Below are positions 13,001 through 23,713 of a DNA stretch of 64,000 bases, piece by piece. The notes under the pieces are model-generated. The model was not told the origin of the DNA and did not search any database. It worked only from the letters and a program-made list of their open reading frames with translations. The stretch is from Panorpa germanica (Eukaryota; Arthropoda; Insecta; Mecoptera; Panorpidae): contig OY783208.1 of assembly GCA_963678705.1 (NCBI GenBank), forward strand, positions 21,788,207 through 21,852,206, given 5' to 3'. Each line of letters begins with the position of its first letter. Positions within the stretch are counted from its first letter, which is position 1. The translations under genes were made by a program, and so were the position numbers.

Positions 13001-13380
13001 ATTTACGTTTCAGAGAACTGTCTGAGATATTTAAAAGAAAGAGAAAAGTATTTCCTAAAATTTTAGCCGATGCTGATGGAGAATCTGAAGTAATAAATAG
13101 CGTCTTTAATTCTACGAATACATCAGAAACATTTGAAGAAGATGAGTTGTCTAGTATACCAGATCGTATACCTAAAAGAAAGCCTAAAATAAATTGCGTT
13201 AGTCCAGTATCGGTATATGACAAATTATTAGAAAGGCTAGATTTCTACCACAAACAAAAACTAGAACAATCTGAGAGAATAGCTGAAAGAAAGTTGGCAT
13301 TTATGATGAGGGTTGAACAAGAAAAAAGGGAAGATCGTTTAGCCTTGCTTGAAATATTAAGAGGAAGAAATGTATATTAA
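7094..13380 (+). CDS. Myb/SANT-like DNA-binding domain protein, 4 coding exons, about 339 aa
   Basis: Coding exons are 7094-7242, 8159-8355, 10100-10391 and 12999-13380; phases 2, 1, 2 sum to 1020 bases. The first coding exon starts at an acceptor (7070/7071), so a 5' non-coding exon must lie upstream. The start is taken at ATG 7094. Residues about 129-212 form a Myb/SANT-like domain (PF13837 type): a first Trp in AEWTHKRTRLLLTLYKRY, then YTPAQVKQKWDSLIRSYKD and a closing CPY. These trihelix-like domains bind DNA and are common in insect transcription regulators and in domesticated Harbinger-type proteins. Residues before the domain are acidic (ESPDESSENAE, DDDD). The C-terminal end (about 280-339) is a charged, probably coiled-coil helix suited to dimerisation. 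Introns hold MITEs (7572-8073) and a nested repeat (10660-11500). A polyadenylation signal lies at 13432-13437. The specific target and orthologue are unknown. Confidence 0.88.
7572..8073 (+). mobile_element. MITE, divergent subfamily of A, in intron 1 of the Myb/SANT-like gene
   Basis: Its ends are AATGGGCTTGTGA (7572) and TTCACAAGCCCATT (to 8073). The interior keeps only parts of family A (AGATATTAACAATTAAACAAA, CTCTTTAATCATTAAAGAGA). Confidence 0.8.
8356..10099. other. Intron of the Myb/SANT-like gene
   Basis: A stretch at 8700-9170 repeats CCTGGAA(A)TC and ATCAGGGAA phrases typical of dispersed insect repeats. No coding sequence was recognised. Confidence 0.4.
10540..11860. mobile_element. 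A/T-rich repeat (family D) nested in a MITE relative, last intron of the Myb/SANT-like gene
   Basis: The repeat at about 10660-11500 contains ACCCCCGTAGCAAAGGGACG, AAAATTTCAACTTTCT (twice) and GTTTTCGAGCTACCATAC. It is flanked by two near-identical tracts, ATACTGCTTATAAGG and ATATTGCTTATAAAG, followed by ATCAGGATCTCAAATGTA (about 10577-10620 and 11508-11550), which belong to the interrupted MITE. Other copies: 25450-26190 (inverted), 38625-39250, 47930-48610, 54350-55050 and 58150-58830 (inverted). Confidence 0.6.
12030..12588 (+). mobile_element. MITE family B, left-truncated
   Basis: It ends GTACCTCCTTAA and shares GCATATAATAGTTTAATAA and AAAACTATGAACCCTAGG with copies at 31892, 40494, 51287 and 56753. 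The left terminus is missing. Confidence 0.65.
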
Positions 13381-13562
13381 CAATTAAGTTATTTGATTAT
13401 TTATTTTTTAATTTATATTGTAATTTTTTATAATAAAAATGTGCATTTAAATAAATATTGTATATATAGACTATTCTCATTTTATTTATTCATTTTTGTA
13501 ATATACAACTATAAAATAAATATCAGAAAAGATATTTACAAAGTGTTAAATTTAGATTAGAT

Positions 13563-13646
13563 CTAAGGGCCGGTTTTATGGTATTTTATTTACTTCGGGG
13601 TTTCATAACCCCGAAGTAAATAAAAAACCATAAAACCGGCCCTAAG
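13563..13646. repeat. Near-perfect 84-base palindrome (40-bp arms, 4-base loop)
   Basis: Arms 13563-13602 and 13607-13646 are reverse complements with two mismatches. They begin CTAAGGGCCGGTTTTATGG and end at ACTTCGGGGTT; the loop is TCAT. It is notably GC-richer than its surroundings. It could be a snapback MITE, a small-RNA hairpin or a transcription-end structure for the gene ending at 13380. Confidence 0.85.
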
Positions 13647-13649
13647 AAG

Positions 13650-14975
13650 TATGGCTTTAAATAATTTAGCTACGCTTGAAGAAACGGAGTTTCTTGTTAA
13701 TTATATGGAAAATGAAATACAGTTAAGAAAATACAAACATTAGAATCAGAAACTAGACGTAGCCAAAACACTTAATTAATAGATCTTATTTATAATAGAA
13801 TATACTGTTTATTTATTAATAAAATTAGAAATAGTATATTGTGTTTATTCTTAAATATACTTATTAAAATAAGTGCTGTTTTTTTTAATCTATCGTAATT
13901 TAACAAATATATATTTAACCAGATAATCATATCCAACTTACAAAAAATATTTAAATTTATTTAAATTTCCCGCATTTTGCTGGTCTACAAAACGTTCTAC
14001 ACAATATATTCAATCGAATGGAGAATGTTAGTTTCGATGGTATTCAGGAATAGTGTTTACAATTGTAATCGAATCTTACTTTACTCGTTTCGATCGAATC
14101 TGTTCGATCGAACATTGCTCGCAAAATTCAGAAATAGGGCCCCTGACATAAGCCCATTAAAAACCAGTACACAATTATTATATTTTCAAACCTTTGCTCT
14201 CTGTTTCATTTGGTTTGAATCCTAACTCACTGGTATAAGCAAAACAATGCAGAAACAACTGTCATCTCTGTTACAGCTCAATTAAGATTATAACCTCAAA
14301 TTATAAATTAATAATTTTAAATAATTTATTATTGTATAATTTTATTAACATAAAGTGGTGTAATGAATGTGATAGTGATTTTCCTGTGTTTTGACTATAT
14401 AAAAAGTATTATCAAAGATACGCAAATGCAGTTTCCATTTTAGACAGAGTAAGGTAATATTTATTTATCAATAGATGAATTCAATCTCTTTTGAACAAAC
14501 TTACATAACTAACGAAAGCAATTTGTATTTGGTTATTCTTTTCCCTTTTATCAAACAATGCTATTTGTGCTTTTGTCATATATAAATATTTAACAGAAAA
14601 GATCGTGTATGTTTCTTGTAAAATTCTTGGTTTTCCTTAACTTAATTTCATTTTATTTATACCGTAGGGTAATCCTGTATTTTATGATATTTATTCAGTT
14701 TTCTTTATAGTGGCTTTATAGAGGGTATGACACCAGGCCACTCTTATTTTTTTGATATTAATAACAATAATATATGTTACAGAACAGAAAATGTAACTTT
14801 AACTATATATGTTTTGGGTATACGAACTGGTTAGAATAAATTTAATGTATATTGTACAACTGTTTTTATTTTAATTCACATACATTTAATTTTAGATTTC
14901 ACAAGTGGCTAAAACAAGGAATAAAATAAGACAGTAGAATTCTGTTCTAGTTACAGATCACGAACGAACAGATCA
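13650..14975. other. Intergenic; possible 5' exon of zinc-finger gene A
   Basis: A 30-codon open frame at 13650-13742 (MALNNLATLEETEFLVNYME) is coding-like but isolated. An untranslated first exon of gene A may lie near 14400-14455 (AGAGTAAG followed by GTAATA). Confidence 0.3.
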
Positions 14976-17900
14976 ATGTTTCAAGTTGAAGAAGTATTTG
15001 TTGATAATAGTTTTATATTTTGCAAAACTTGCAATGTGTATGGAGTATATACAGATCACATAAATCATACAGACGAAAATAAAACACAAAATGATGAACC
15101 GACAGATGAGTATGAATTTAAAATTAAAAGCTTTTTAAAAAATACATTTTATTTGAACGTGCGTGTAGATACCTTTGCTCCGGCACTATTGCGTCTTTTA
15201 AATAAAGAGATCTCCAGCTTTATAAAAAAGAATATCACATATATGTAGTTTGATTGTGAATAATTTTTGCACGAACATAATAAATAAAACACATTTTTAA
15301 TTAAAATTATGTACATTTCAGTAATGCTGCTCTTCTTACATTATTGGCGAACAAGTCTGCAGAATTGGGTCTGGGAAACATGGAAGTACCTGGTTTAATA
15401 GATCCAGATAATATAAAAGAAGAATTTGATGATAATGATGCCATATTTAATGTTGAAACAGTTTTAATAACTGAAGATGAAATATCAGAACATCTTCAGG
15501 ACTCTAGAAGTAAATATTAAATTTAAATTACTTAATGAATTATGTCGTCAAAGGCGTTTTTGTCGGAATAAACAAATTATCTATAAAAGTATCGTAAGAA
15601 TTAACGTTACGAAATGATGTTTCTTCTATTAGAAACATATGGGATCTTTGAAGTTATAAAATTCACTTTTTGTGTTTGTAGAATCATAATAAATCAAAAT
15701 TTAAACCTTTTTAGATAAAATATTAGTAGGTTTTGTTCGCTAAAAAATGCAAACATTGATATTACTTAACATGTAACATTTTACTTTAAAAGGTCAACAT
15801 TTTTCCTAAATCGTTTTATTTTACGATTCCAGTTAGTTCATAATCTTTCTAAAATTTTAATAATGGGCTTGTGTCCTATGTATTAATTTCTACAAAAGTG
15901 TACTATCTATTGATAAAGTGGGTTACTAGAACCTCAAATGTTCAATTATTTGTTAAACCTCCTTATATTTCAGGAGATATTAACAATTAAAAAAGTCATT
16001 TTTTCTCTTTAATTATTAAAGGGATTCAACGTTGGACAACATTCCAACTGCTTGTGACATCACAGCCCTTGTGTAAGGTTACTAACCTTACATCTCATAA
16101 ATCTCTGCTATATGTATTTAAATATCAAAATATCAAATATTATTTACAGCTATTTCAAGGAACACTCAAATTTCAATATTATGTCTGCCTTAGCAGGGTT
16201 AAATAAAATAAAAACTTATTATTCTTTGATTTGACTTGATTATTTGACTACCAACAGCTACAGAACATTACCACAGCACTGACCTACTCAACAAATAACT
16301 GACGTTAAAATGCATTTCACGTCATACAAATATGGGCGACCATTTCTAGCGCTAAAACTACAATTCAAACTTTTAATTGCTATATCTCCGTCAACATTTA
16401 GATATTTAATAAAATAGACACGCCAATACACATTTATTAACATCAATTTCAATCAACAATTCAAAAATCGACCACTAAAAAATGAGGACACAAGCCCATT
16501 GAAAAAAAACGTTATATTTTATGAATTAATGCAATGGTTCTCAAATTTTTTACTTCGAGCCCCCCTACATAATCCAGTTGTAAGCCGGGCCTCCCTACAT
16601 GTAAACGTATTATATATTATAAGGGAGTTAGTTGCATTTGACATTTTACAGTCAAGTTTTATTATGGGGCAACAGGTTTAATCTTAATCACACAACAAAT
16701 TCTATTTATTTAATTGAATTAAAAAAAATTAAATTACAATTTATTTAATTATTTTAGTTACTATAGTACATAATGGGCTTATGTCCTCATTTTTTAGTGG
16801 TCGATTTTTCAATTGTTGATTGAAATTGATGTTATTAAATGTGTATTGGCGTGTCTATTTTATTAAATATCTAAATATTGACGGAGATATAGCAATTAAA
16901 AGTTTAAATTGTAGTTTTAGCGCTAGAGATGGTCGGCCATATTTGTATGACGCGAAATACATTTTAACGTTAGGTATTTGTTGAGTAGGTCAGTGCTGTG
17001 GTAATGTTTTGTAGCTGTTAGTAGTCAAAATAATCAAGTCAAGTCAAAGAATAATAAGTTTTTATTTTATTTAACCCTGTTACGGCAGACATAATATTGG
17101 AATCTTATTGTACCTTGAAATAGCTGTAAATAATATTTGATATTTTGATATATAAATACATATAGCAGAGATAAGCTGTAAGGTTCGTAACCTTAGACAA
17201 GGATTGTGATGTCACATGCATTTGGAATGTGTACAACGTTGAATCCCTTTAATAATTAAAGAGACAAAATGACTTTTTTAATTGTTAATATCTGCTAACA
17301 TATAAGGAGTTATTAAAAAATAATTGGACATTTGAGGTTCTAGTAACCCACTTTATCAATATTTAGTACAGTTTCATAGAAATTAAGACATAGGACACAA
17401 CAGTGGCGTAGCTTACCTTAGAGGGGCCCAAATGATGGGTAAAATTTTTTCACAAAAGAACAAAAATGCTCGCATTGAATTAAATTAATTATTAATTATT
17501 ATTTGTTAAATCATTCGTAGATGAAGACGATTTAAGTTTTTCAAATTTTCAGCTTCTACAGACAATAGTGACAAGTCTGATTGCCTTTCCTGTCGCATAG
17601 AAGTGTTTAGATCATTTTTTGATCTGTTTTAATTTCGAAAAATTTCGTTTAATTGTTGCACTTGTAAACGGAAGGTTCAAGATTAGAAAGTATGCTGTTA
17701 TTACTTTTTTATCAGCAATTTTATCAGCAATAATTCCATGAGTTCCTTAATGGAATGAATTTTCTGAATTTCAGATTTTAAGCATGTTTTCAAAGCAATG
17801 AATTGTTCATAAAGATCAACTGACATATCTTCTTTCTTTTATTTTTGAAAACATTTGTTACTCCCCACTCTCTTGCTAGATCTCTGGACTCGTTCAACAA

Positions 17901-19112
17901 ACCATGGAATGAATTTTGATTTCTTATTTCGTTCAGTCAATTCAAATGATTACTTAGTAAAATGCTAGCTTTCTGTAAGTCATTAATTTCATGCTGCAAT
18001 GCTTTAGAAACAGGATTAATGATTTCAAATAATGAAGAAAAGAAACGAATATTTGCTTACACAGGTTTGGGGCCCCTATATCCTGGAGGCCCCGTATGAT
18101 TGATACTCTTTGCCCATTGAACTTTCTATTTAAAAGAATAATTTTCTCTGATGAAAAGTTTAATAAAGTGTACATGTGATTAACATTCTAAAAAATTGTT
18201 TCAGAGCCCTTGGTGAATCTGCTTCGTCTTTCAGACTTAAGTACAAATGGTAAATTATACCGGTGTATGATGTGCAATATAACATTTACCAACTGCGCCA
18301 ATTTAAAAACGCACAACTGCATTATATCAGACGAAGATGTGTACTTTTGTAATATTTGCGAAAAATCTTTTCGACTTAAAGTTTATCTAAGAAAACATAT
18401 GCGTACCCATACAACAGAATTGTTACACATATGCAGAATATGTTTACGCCCATTTAAAAGAAAGGATACTTTAAGAAAACATGAAACTATACATTTATCT
18501 GAAAAACGTTTCACTTGTGATGTTTGTGGTAAATTATTTAGACGATTGGACCACTTAAAATATCATAAATTCGTACACACTGGTGAAAAATCATATTGTT
18601 GTAATGTATGTAGTAAAAAATTTAGACTTATTGGTCATTTAAATGTTCACAAAAGAATTCACTCAGGGGAGAAGCCATTTTCATGTAAACAATGTAGTAA
18701 ATCGTTTAATCAAAGTAATACATTAACATTGCACCAGCGTATTCATAGTGATAAGACACCATACATTTGTCGTGAATGTGGAAAAACATTTAAGATTATA
18801 ACAAACTTGAGAATTCATCAACGAACACATACTGGAGAGAGACCCTATTGCTGTGATATTTGTGGAAAAACATTCACTCAAATTAGTAGTTTGAAAACTC
18901 ATAAATTAGGTACTCATACAAATAATAGACCTTTTATTTGTAAAGAATGTAATAAAACATTTAGTAGAATTAGTAACTTGAAAATACATGAAAGAGTTCA
19001 TACGGGTGAGAAGCCTTATTCGTGTAATGAATGTGAAAAATCATTTAGTCAAATAACTTCTTTAAAAATTCATAAACGTACTCACAGTAAATTAGAAATT
19101 TTAATTCCGTAG
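14976..19112 (+). CDS. C2H2 zinc-finger protein A, 3 coding exons, about 409 aa
   Basis: Exons are 14976-15109, 15322-15509 and 18205-19112; phases 2 and 1 sum to 1230 bases. Exon 1 encodes a small knuckle C16-x2-C19-x8-H28-x2-H31 (FCKTCNVYG...HINH). Exon 2 encodes an acidic linker. Exon 3 carries a tandem array from about residue 126 to 402: one degenerate first finger (CMMC ... H-x-C) and nine canonical C2H2 fingers with TGEKP-type linkers. It is probably a sequence-specific nuclear DNA-binding transcription factor. The donor after exon 1 (GTATGA) is weaker than the rest and was chosen because it matches the phase and position of the downstream paralogue. The second intron holds two MITE copies and hAT debris. 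It is paralogous to the gene at 23714-27699; the two lie head to tail and arose by tandem duplication. A 5' non-coding exon is likely, since acceptor-like sequence precedes the ATG. Confidence 0.85.
15862..16500 (+). mobile_element. MITE family A, full-length copy (639 bp)
   Basis: Both 16-base terminal inverted repeats are present (AATGGGCTTGTGTCCT and AGGACACAAGCCCATT), and the interior is complete. It serves as the reference copy for the family. It lies in intron 2 of zinc-finger gene A. There is no transposase, so it is non-autonomous. Confidence 0.9.
16532..16690. mobile_element. Small hAT-like fragment
   Basis: It begins CAATGGTTCTCAAATTTTTTA, close to a common hAT terminus (CAGTGGTTCTCAAA), followed by GAGCCCCCCTACAT and GCCGGGCCTCCCTACA. 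The other end is not seen. Confidence 0.35.
16772..17400 (-). mobile_element. MITE family A, reverse orientation, terminus lost at a hAT junction
   Basis: It starts AATGGGCTTATGTCCTCAT and runs through the family interior in reverse to AGACATAGGACACAA, where it stops abruptly at the hAT end at 17401. Confidence 0.85.
17401..18110 (-). pseudogene. hAT transposase remnant (ZMYM1-like C-terminal dimerisation region)
   Basis: The left edge is CAGTGGCGTAGCTTACC, a typical hAT terminus. On the minus strand, broken frames include GLLNESRDLAREWGV and LEPSVYKCNN, and after shifts MRQERQSDLSLLSVEAENL, a pattern seen in the hAT dimerisation domain of ZMYM/TTF-type transposases. Several stops and frameshifts make it inactive. 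Confidence 0.6.
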
Positions 19113-19310
19113 TGTACCAGTATAAATAGTAAACTGCTGCATTTTTAGTTTTCTATTAATCGAAGTTTTTATTACAATTGTTTTAATATTTAGGCAGAAG
19201 TGTATAAAAATTTTATCATACTTGCCTTACAATCTGTTTTCATTTATTTCTCAATTCATTTTCTGAGTTGACAAATGTAAGAGACCTAATTCAATTTATT
19301 TCTTTTAACC

Positions 19311-20360
19311 CGGACAAAATAAACATTTGAATTACCTATATTTCGCATAGAGCTGAAAGTTGGTACACACCTTGGGGACACTTTTACAAATAAAATACTA
19401 AAAGTCCTCACCGATCGCACATCTGCAAAAAAAGTTATTCAAGATTAAAGGTCAACAAAAACAGTTTTTCCAATTTTTACGGTAAACGATAGGTTTTATC
19501 ACAAAAATATATTAGACAAAAGTTGTAGATCATGAAATTATCTTCAATAATTGTTCTTATACTTTTTTTTCTAAGAATCACCATTCCTGAGATATTGCGA
19601 TTTTAAAAGTCGTATTCCACATAATATTCACACATTTCCGCACCACCTGTGAGGTAGTGTTTCGTTCTAGTGTTTTTGAATCTAATTTGTGGTAGTTTCA
19701 ATAAAATGCGATAAAAATTGACTATTACTGAATCAAGATAACACTATTGTGGTGTTATCCTAGAGATCCTTGAGCACGTGAAAGTAAAATGATCTCATAA
19801 TTTTTGTATTATTTGAATATCTTAACATGTGTTAAGTTTATTGGTGCTTTACATAAAATATTTTAACTTGCACTTTAAATAGTCAATTCAAATCACATTG
19901 CATAACTGTGTAATTTCGGAACACCTTGTATATTCCCACAATCGTATAATTTGTATTTACAAGTTACACAAACCAATATTTTTACTCATATTAAACATCC
20001 GATGGCATGTATACCATTAAGGCGGTTCAGCGAATATATTATTGTTTTCTGTGAATTAGAATCGCAATATCTCAGGAATGGTGATTCTTAGAAAAAAATT
20101 ATAAGAACAATTTTTGTACATAATTTCGTGATCTACAACTTTGGTCTCATATATTTTTATGATAAAACTTACCGTTTACCGTAAAAATTGGAAAAACCAT
20201 TTTCATTGATATTTGACCTTGAATAACTTTTTATGCAGATGTGCAATCGGTGAGGACTTTTAGTATTTTATTTGTAATAGTGTCCTCAAGGTGTGTACCA
20301 ACTTTCAGCTCTATGCGAAATATAGGTAATTTACCAATATTTTATTGTTTATTTTGACCG
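19311..20360. mobile_element. Foldback element with about 300-bp inverted repeats
   Basis: Arms at 19311-19606 and 20061-20360 are near-complementary along their whole length, sharing AAAGTTGGTACACACCTT, GGACTTTTAGTATTTTATTTG and CAATATCTCAGGAATGGTG (or complements). The outer ends are CGGACAAAATAAACA and TGTTTATTTTGACCG. The 450-base centre has no open frame, so it is a non-autonomous DNA transposon. Confidence 0.85.
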
Positions 20361-20379
20361 AATTATTATTTATAGATAG

Positions 20380-20830
20380 TAATTTACAATTAAAATCCTT
20401 GCTCCTTTCCTTGCCATATCTCTTAAATTTCTAATCTACTTTCTGCTGACACCTACTCTTAACGTGTTCTAATCTTTCCTTTCCTCCCTGCATATCCAGC
20501 ATACTTTCTGTTCTTGCATTTCCTAAGATCTACTTCTTGTCCATAACTTTCCATATCTGTTATTATATTTCGCATCAAACTATCGTGTTGTTGCAATTCT
20601 ATATCCCTTTCCTTTATCGTACTCTACCTCTTTGAGTCTTTCTAACTCTTCCATCGATATTCCTGTTCCTTCATAATACTTTCTCCTTTCTGATTAGTTC
20701 ATCCTCTGCTTTTTTTATTTTTTCTTCCCACCTCATCGCTCTATTCTCAAGTTATTCCTCTTTACCTCTTCTATTATCAGATACCTGGAGTACATTTACT
20801 TTTACATTACTTTTTAACTTTAACTGATAT
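20380..20830 (-). other. Purine-rich on the minus strand; possible decayed LINE reverse-transcriptase coding sequence
   Basis: The minus strand reads in broken frames as charged sequence such as RWEEKIKKAEDEL and ISMEELERLKEVEYD, similar in style to fragments of insect non-LTR polymerases. It is too decayed to be sure. Confidence 0.25.
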
Positions 20831-20898
20831 TCAATTATAAACAAAAAACATAAAATTTATTTTGAGTAAATGTGAAACTTTATGTAAAGTAAGTTAAC

Positions 20899-21846
20899 CA
20901 ACACCACCTAGATAAAAGGCCTAACAACGAATTTATGACGTCACGCTAGTCCATATATACAACCAAAACTTATTGTATGTATCAATATCCATATAAACAA
21001 ATTTTAATTTAAACAGTCTAATCGTTATGCATATAAAGATTTATTTACAAAGTATAATAAAAAATTAATAATATTAAAGTTAAGATATATGATAACACAC
21101 TATCCTTTTATGGTACAAATATTATAATAACTATAACAGCAATCTAATTTGTCTTCCCAGAGCAATTCTCTTATTTCCAATACTTTTATTGATTGATTTA
21201 CTTGTCTATTGGTATTTTTTGTTTACTCTGACCTTATTTAAGTTTTTTTAACACAGCATGACAGGTAATAACTTTTCCTCTTGCTATTTCTATATCAGTA
21301 ACATAAATTATTTAATGTTCAATTGGTGAATCAGCGATTATTCTTGAACACCTGTAGTTTCTAAATTGTCTGAATATTCTAATTTTTGCAGAGAAACCAT
21401 AATAGAATAGAATTTTCGTTCTAGTTATAAAGTTGTTTGCAGACGTAATTTATTTTCACATTCAAGTAATTGCCGCATTGAAATATTATATTAAGCTCCA
21501 GCAAACTGTCTGTATTTTCCAAACCTGTCTTCAAGGGCTGTCATCAGTTTGAAACTTTCCTTGCTGGATATATTTAAATTTTAATTCATTGACACCGGTG
21601 CAAAATCTCCTGGTATACTATACATAGAGTATAAATGTATTTTGGTAATCCTACCAATAACCAGAAAGACCATTTTAAAAATCTTTAAATCCAAATTCTT
21701 TATTTCTCTTGCACTGGAATAAGTATTAGCACTTTGAATACTTTGAATTGCTGCATTTAAGTTTGGGTTTCTGAAGTTTCTGTAACTTCTGTAACTGCTG
21801 GCATTTTTGATAAAACGCTGTTAGGCCTTGTATCTAGGTGGTGTTG
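20899..21846. mobile_element. Inverted-repeat DNA transposon, non-autonomous (948 bp)
   Basis: Terminal repeats CAACACCACCTAGATAAAAG at 20899 and the complement (CTTGTATCTAGGTGGTGTTG) ending at 21846 extend inward through GGCCTAACA. The interior has no open frame. I could not make out a clear target-site duplication. Confidence 0.75.
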
Positions 21847-22364
21847 ATTTAACATATTTTTGTAAAAATATGTAAATATGCTTGACATTCTGTACAAGTA
21901 TAATAGTTTAATATTAGATAGACGCATTAGACTTGTAAATAAAATGTGGAGGAGAGGGTAAAGCGAATGCGATATCTGTATATTTACTGATATAAATGTA
22001 GTCCTGTCAGCAGTAGCAGCATTTCTACGATATTTACTTCACAGAGCAACTAGATCTCAAATAATCAAAATTGTTGTTTCACAAAATACACATGTCAGGA
22101 TCATTAGCAATGATTAACGAAATCTGACATTATATATACCTAAAAAATATTATCTAAGAAAGTGTTATTAAAATATATATTTCTTATCATATCATAGAAA
22201 TTGCTTTATTACTGTTGGTTTTTTTATTTTAAATTACAAATTATTATTCAGATGTTACAAATTTTTTATATTGTAAAATACAGCTTTATAAATAAATAAT
22301 ATTTAATGTTCAATATTTGTCGTTTTTTATATAATCGTTTAAGATAAAAGTATAGTTTGCTAAT
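21847..22364. other. Intergenic, no feature recognised
   Basis: A/T-rich sequence with no bounded repeat or coding frame. Confidence 0.4.
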
Positions 22365-23040
22365 AATGGGTCCTATGTCTTAATTTCTATAAAAGTGTAC
22401 CACATATTGATAAAGTGGGTTACTAGAACCTCAAATGTTCAATTATTTGTTAATAACTCCTTATATGTTAAGAGATATTAACAATTAAAAAAGTCATTTT
22501 GTCTCTTTAATTATTAAAGGGATTCAACGTTGTACACATTCCAAATGCATGTGACATCACAACCGCTACCAACCTTACAGCTCAAATCTCTGCTATATGT
22601 ACTTATATATCAAAATATCAAATATTATTTACAGCTATTTCAAGGAACAATCAAATTTATTTACCATATTTGTATGACGTAAAATGCATTTTAACGTCAG
22701 TTATTTGTTGAGTAGGTCAATGCTGTGGTAATGTTTTGTAGCTGTTGGTAGTCAAAATAATCAAGTCAAGTCAAAGAATAATAAGTTTTTATTTTATATA
22801 ACCCTGCTAAGGCAGACATAACATTGAAATTTGATTGTTTCTTGAAATAGCTGTAAATAATATTTGATATTTTGATATATAAATACATTTAGCAGAGATT
22901 TATGATCTGTAAGGTTGGTAACCTTACACAAGGATTGTGATGTCACATGCACTTGGAATGTTTCCCAGCTTTACCAATACCCACTTTATCAATATATAGT
23001 ACACTTTTATAGAAATTAAGACATAGGACACAAGCGCATT
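22365..23040. mobile_element. Head-to-head composite of two family A MITE halves
   Basis: 22365-22655 is the left half in forward orientation; from about 22660 the family continues in reverse to the left terminus again (GACATAGGACACAAGCGCATT ending at 23040). The result is an imperfect inverted repeat with the same terminus at both outer ends. Confidence 0.8.
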
Positions 23041-23713
23041 TGACACAAAATGTTTTATTTATTTGTGAAGACGTAAATGTTACAACAAATATATATTTTT
23101 TATGTAATCTTATAATAATAACAATAATATACAATTTTTTATGTAAGAAATAAACCTTAAATAAATGTAACTGTTTCATAGTAGTATGTTTCTTGGATAA
23201 AAGTAAAAAATGTTCAGTAACTATGGAAACATTCTTTGATACACAACACATTTTCTTTGTAGTTTGACAGAAACAGACTTATCAAAGCTAAAGTTACTTG
23301 TTCCGTAGACATTTGTTAATAATAATTTCATTATTTATTACAGTGATTCGTCAATTTATAAATTTTAAATAGTAATTGTGCACTTGCTAGTTAACTTGTC
23401 ATTTTATGTGTAAATTAAATATATATTTTTTATACTGCGGTTTATTGTATGTACTATTATTTGTAGTTATTTAGAAAGTAAGTACATTTGATTTGTTTAA
23501 TCTTAGAAAAGAAATTACTGGTTAATTATGTATGTAAAGTTGAATGTGTATTATTACTAGTAGCTAATTAATACACTTTGAAAGATGTAATAGTCTTTTT
23601 ATGAAACCATAAATGAGACGATAGTTAAAGATCGTTTATTAATAAGAATTTATACGACTCAAAAATTATAGATTGTTTATTTTCTTTTGCTAACATACTG
23701 AATATTGGTTAAT
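23041..23713. other. Region upstream of zinc-finger gene B
   Basis: It presumably holds the promoter and 5' UTR. I see no clear TATA box or exon boundary. Confidence 0.35.

Noticed and set aside
12981..13223. 80-codon minus-strand frame
   Set aside because: Shadow of the last exon of the Myb/SANT-like gene.
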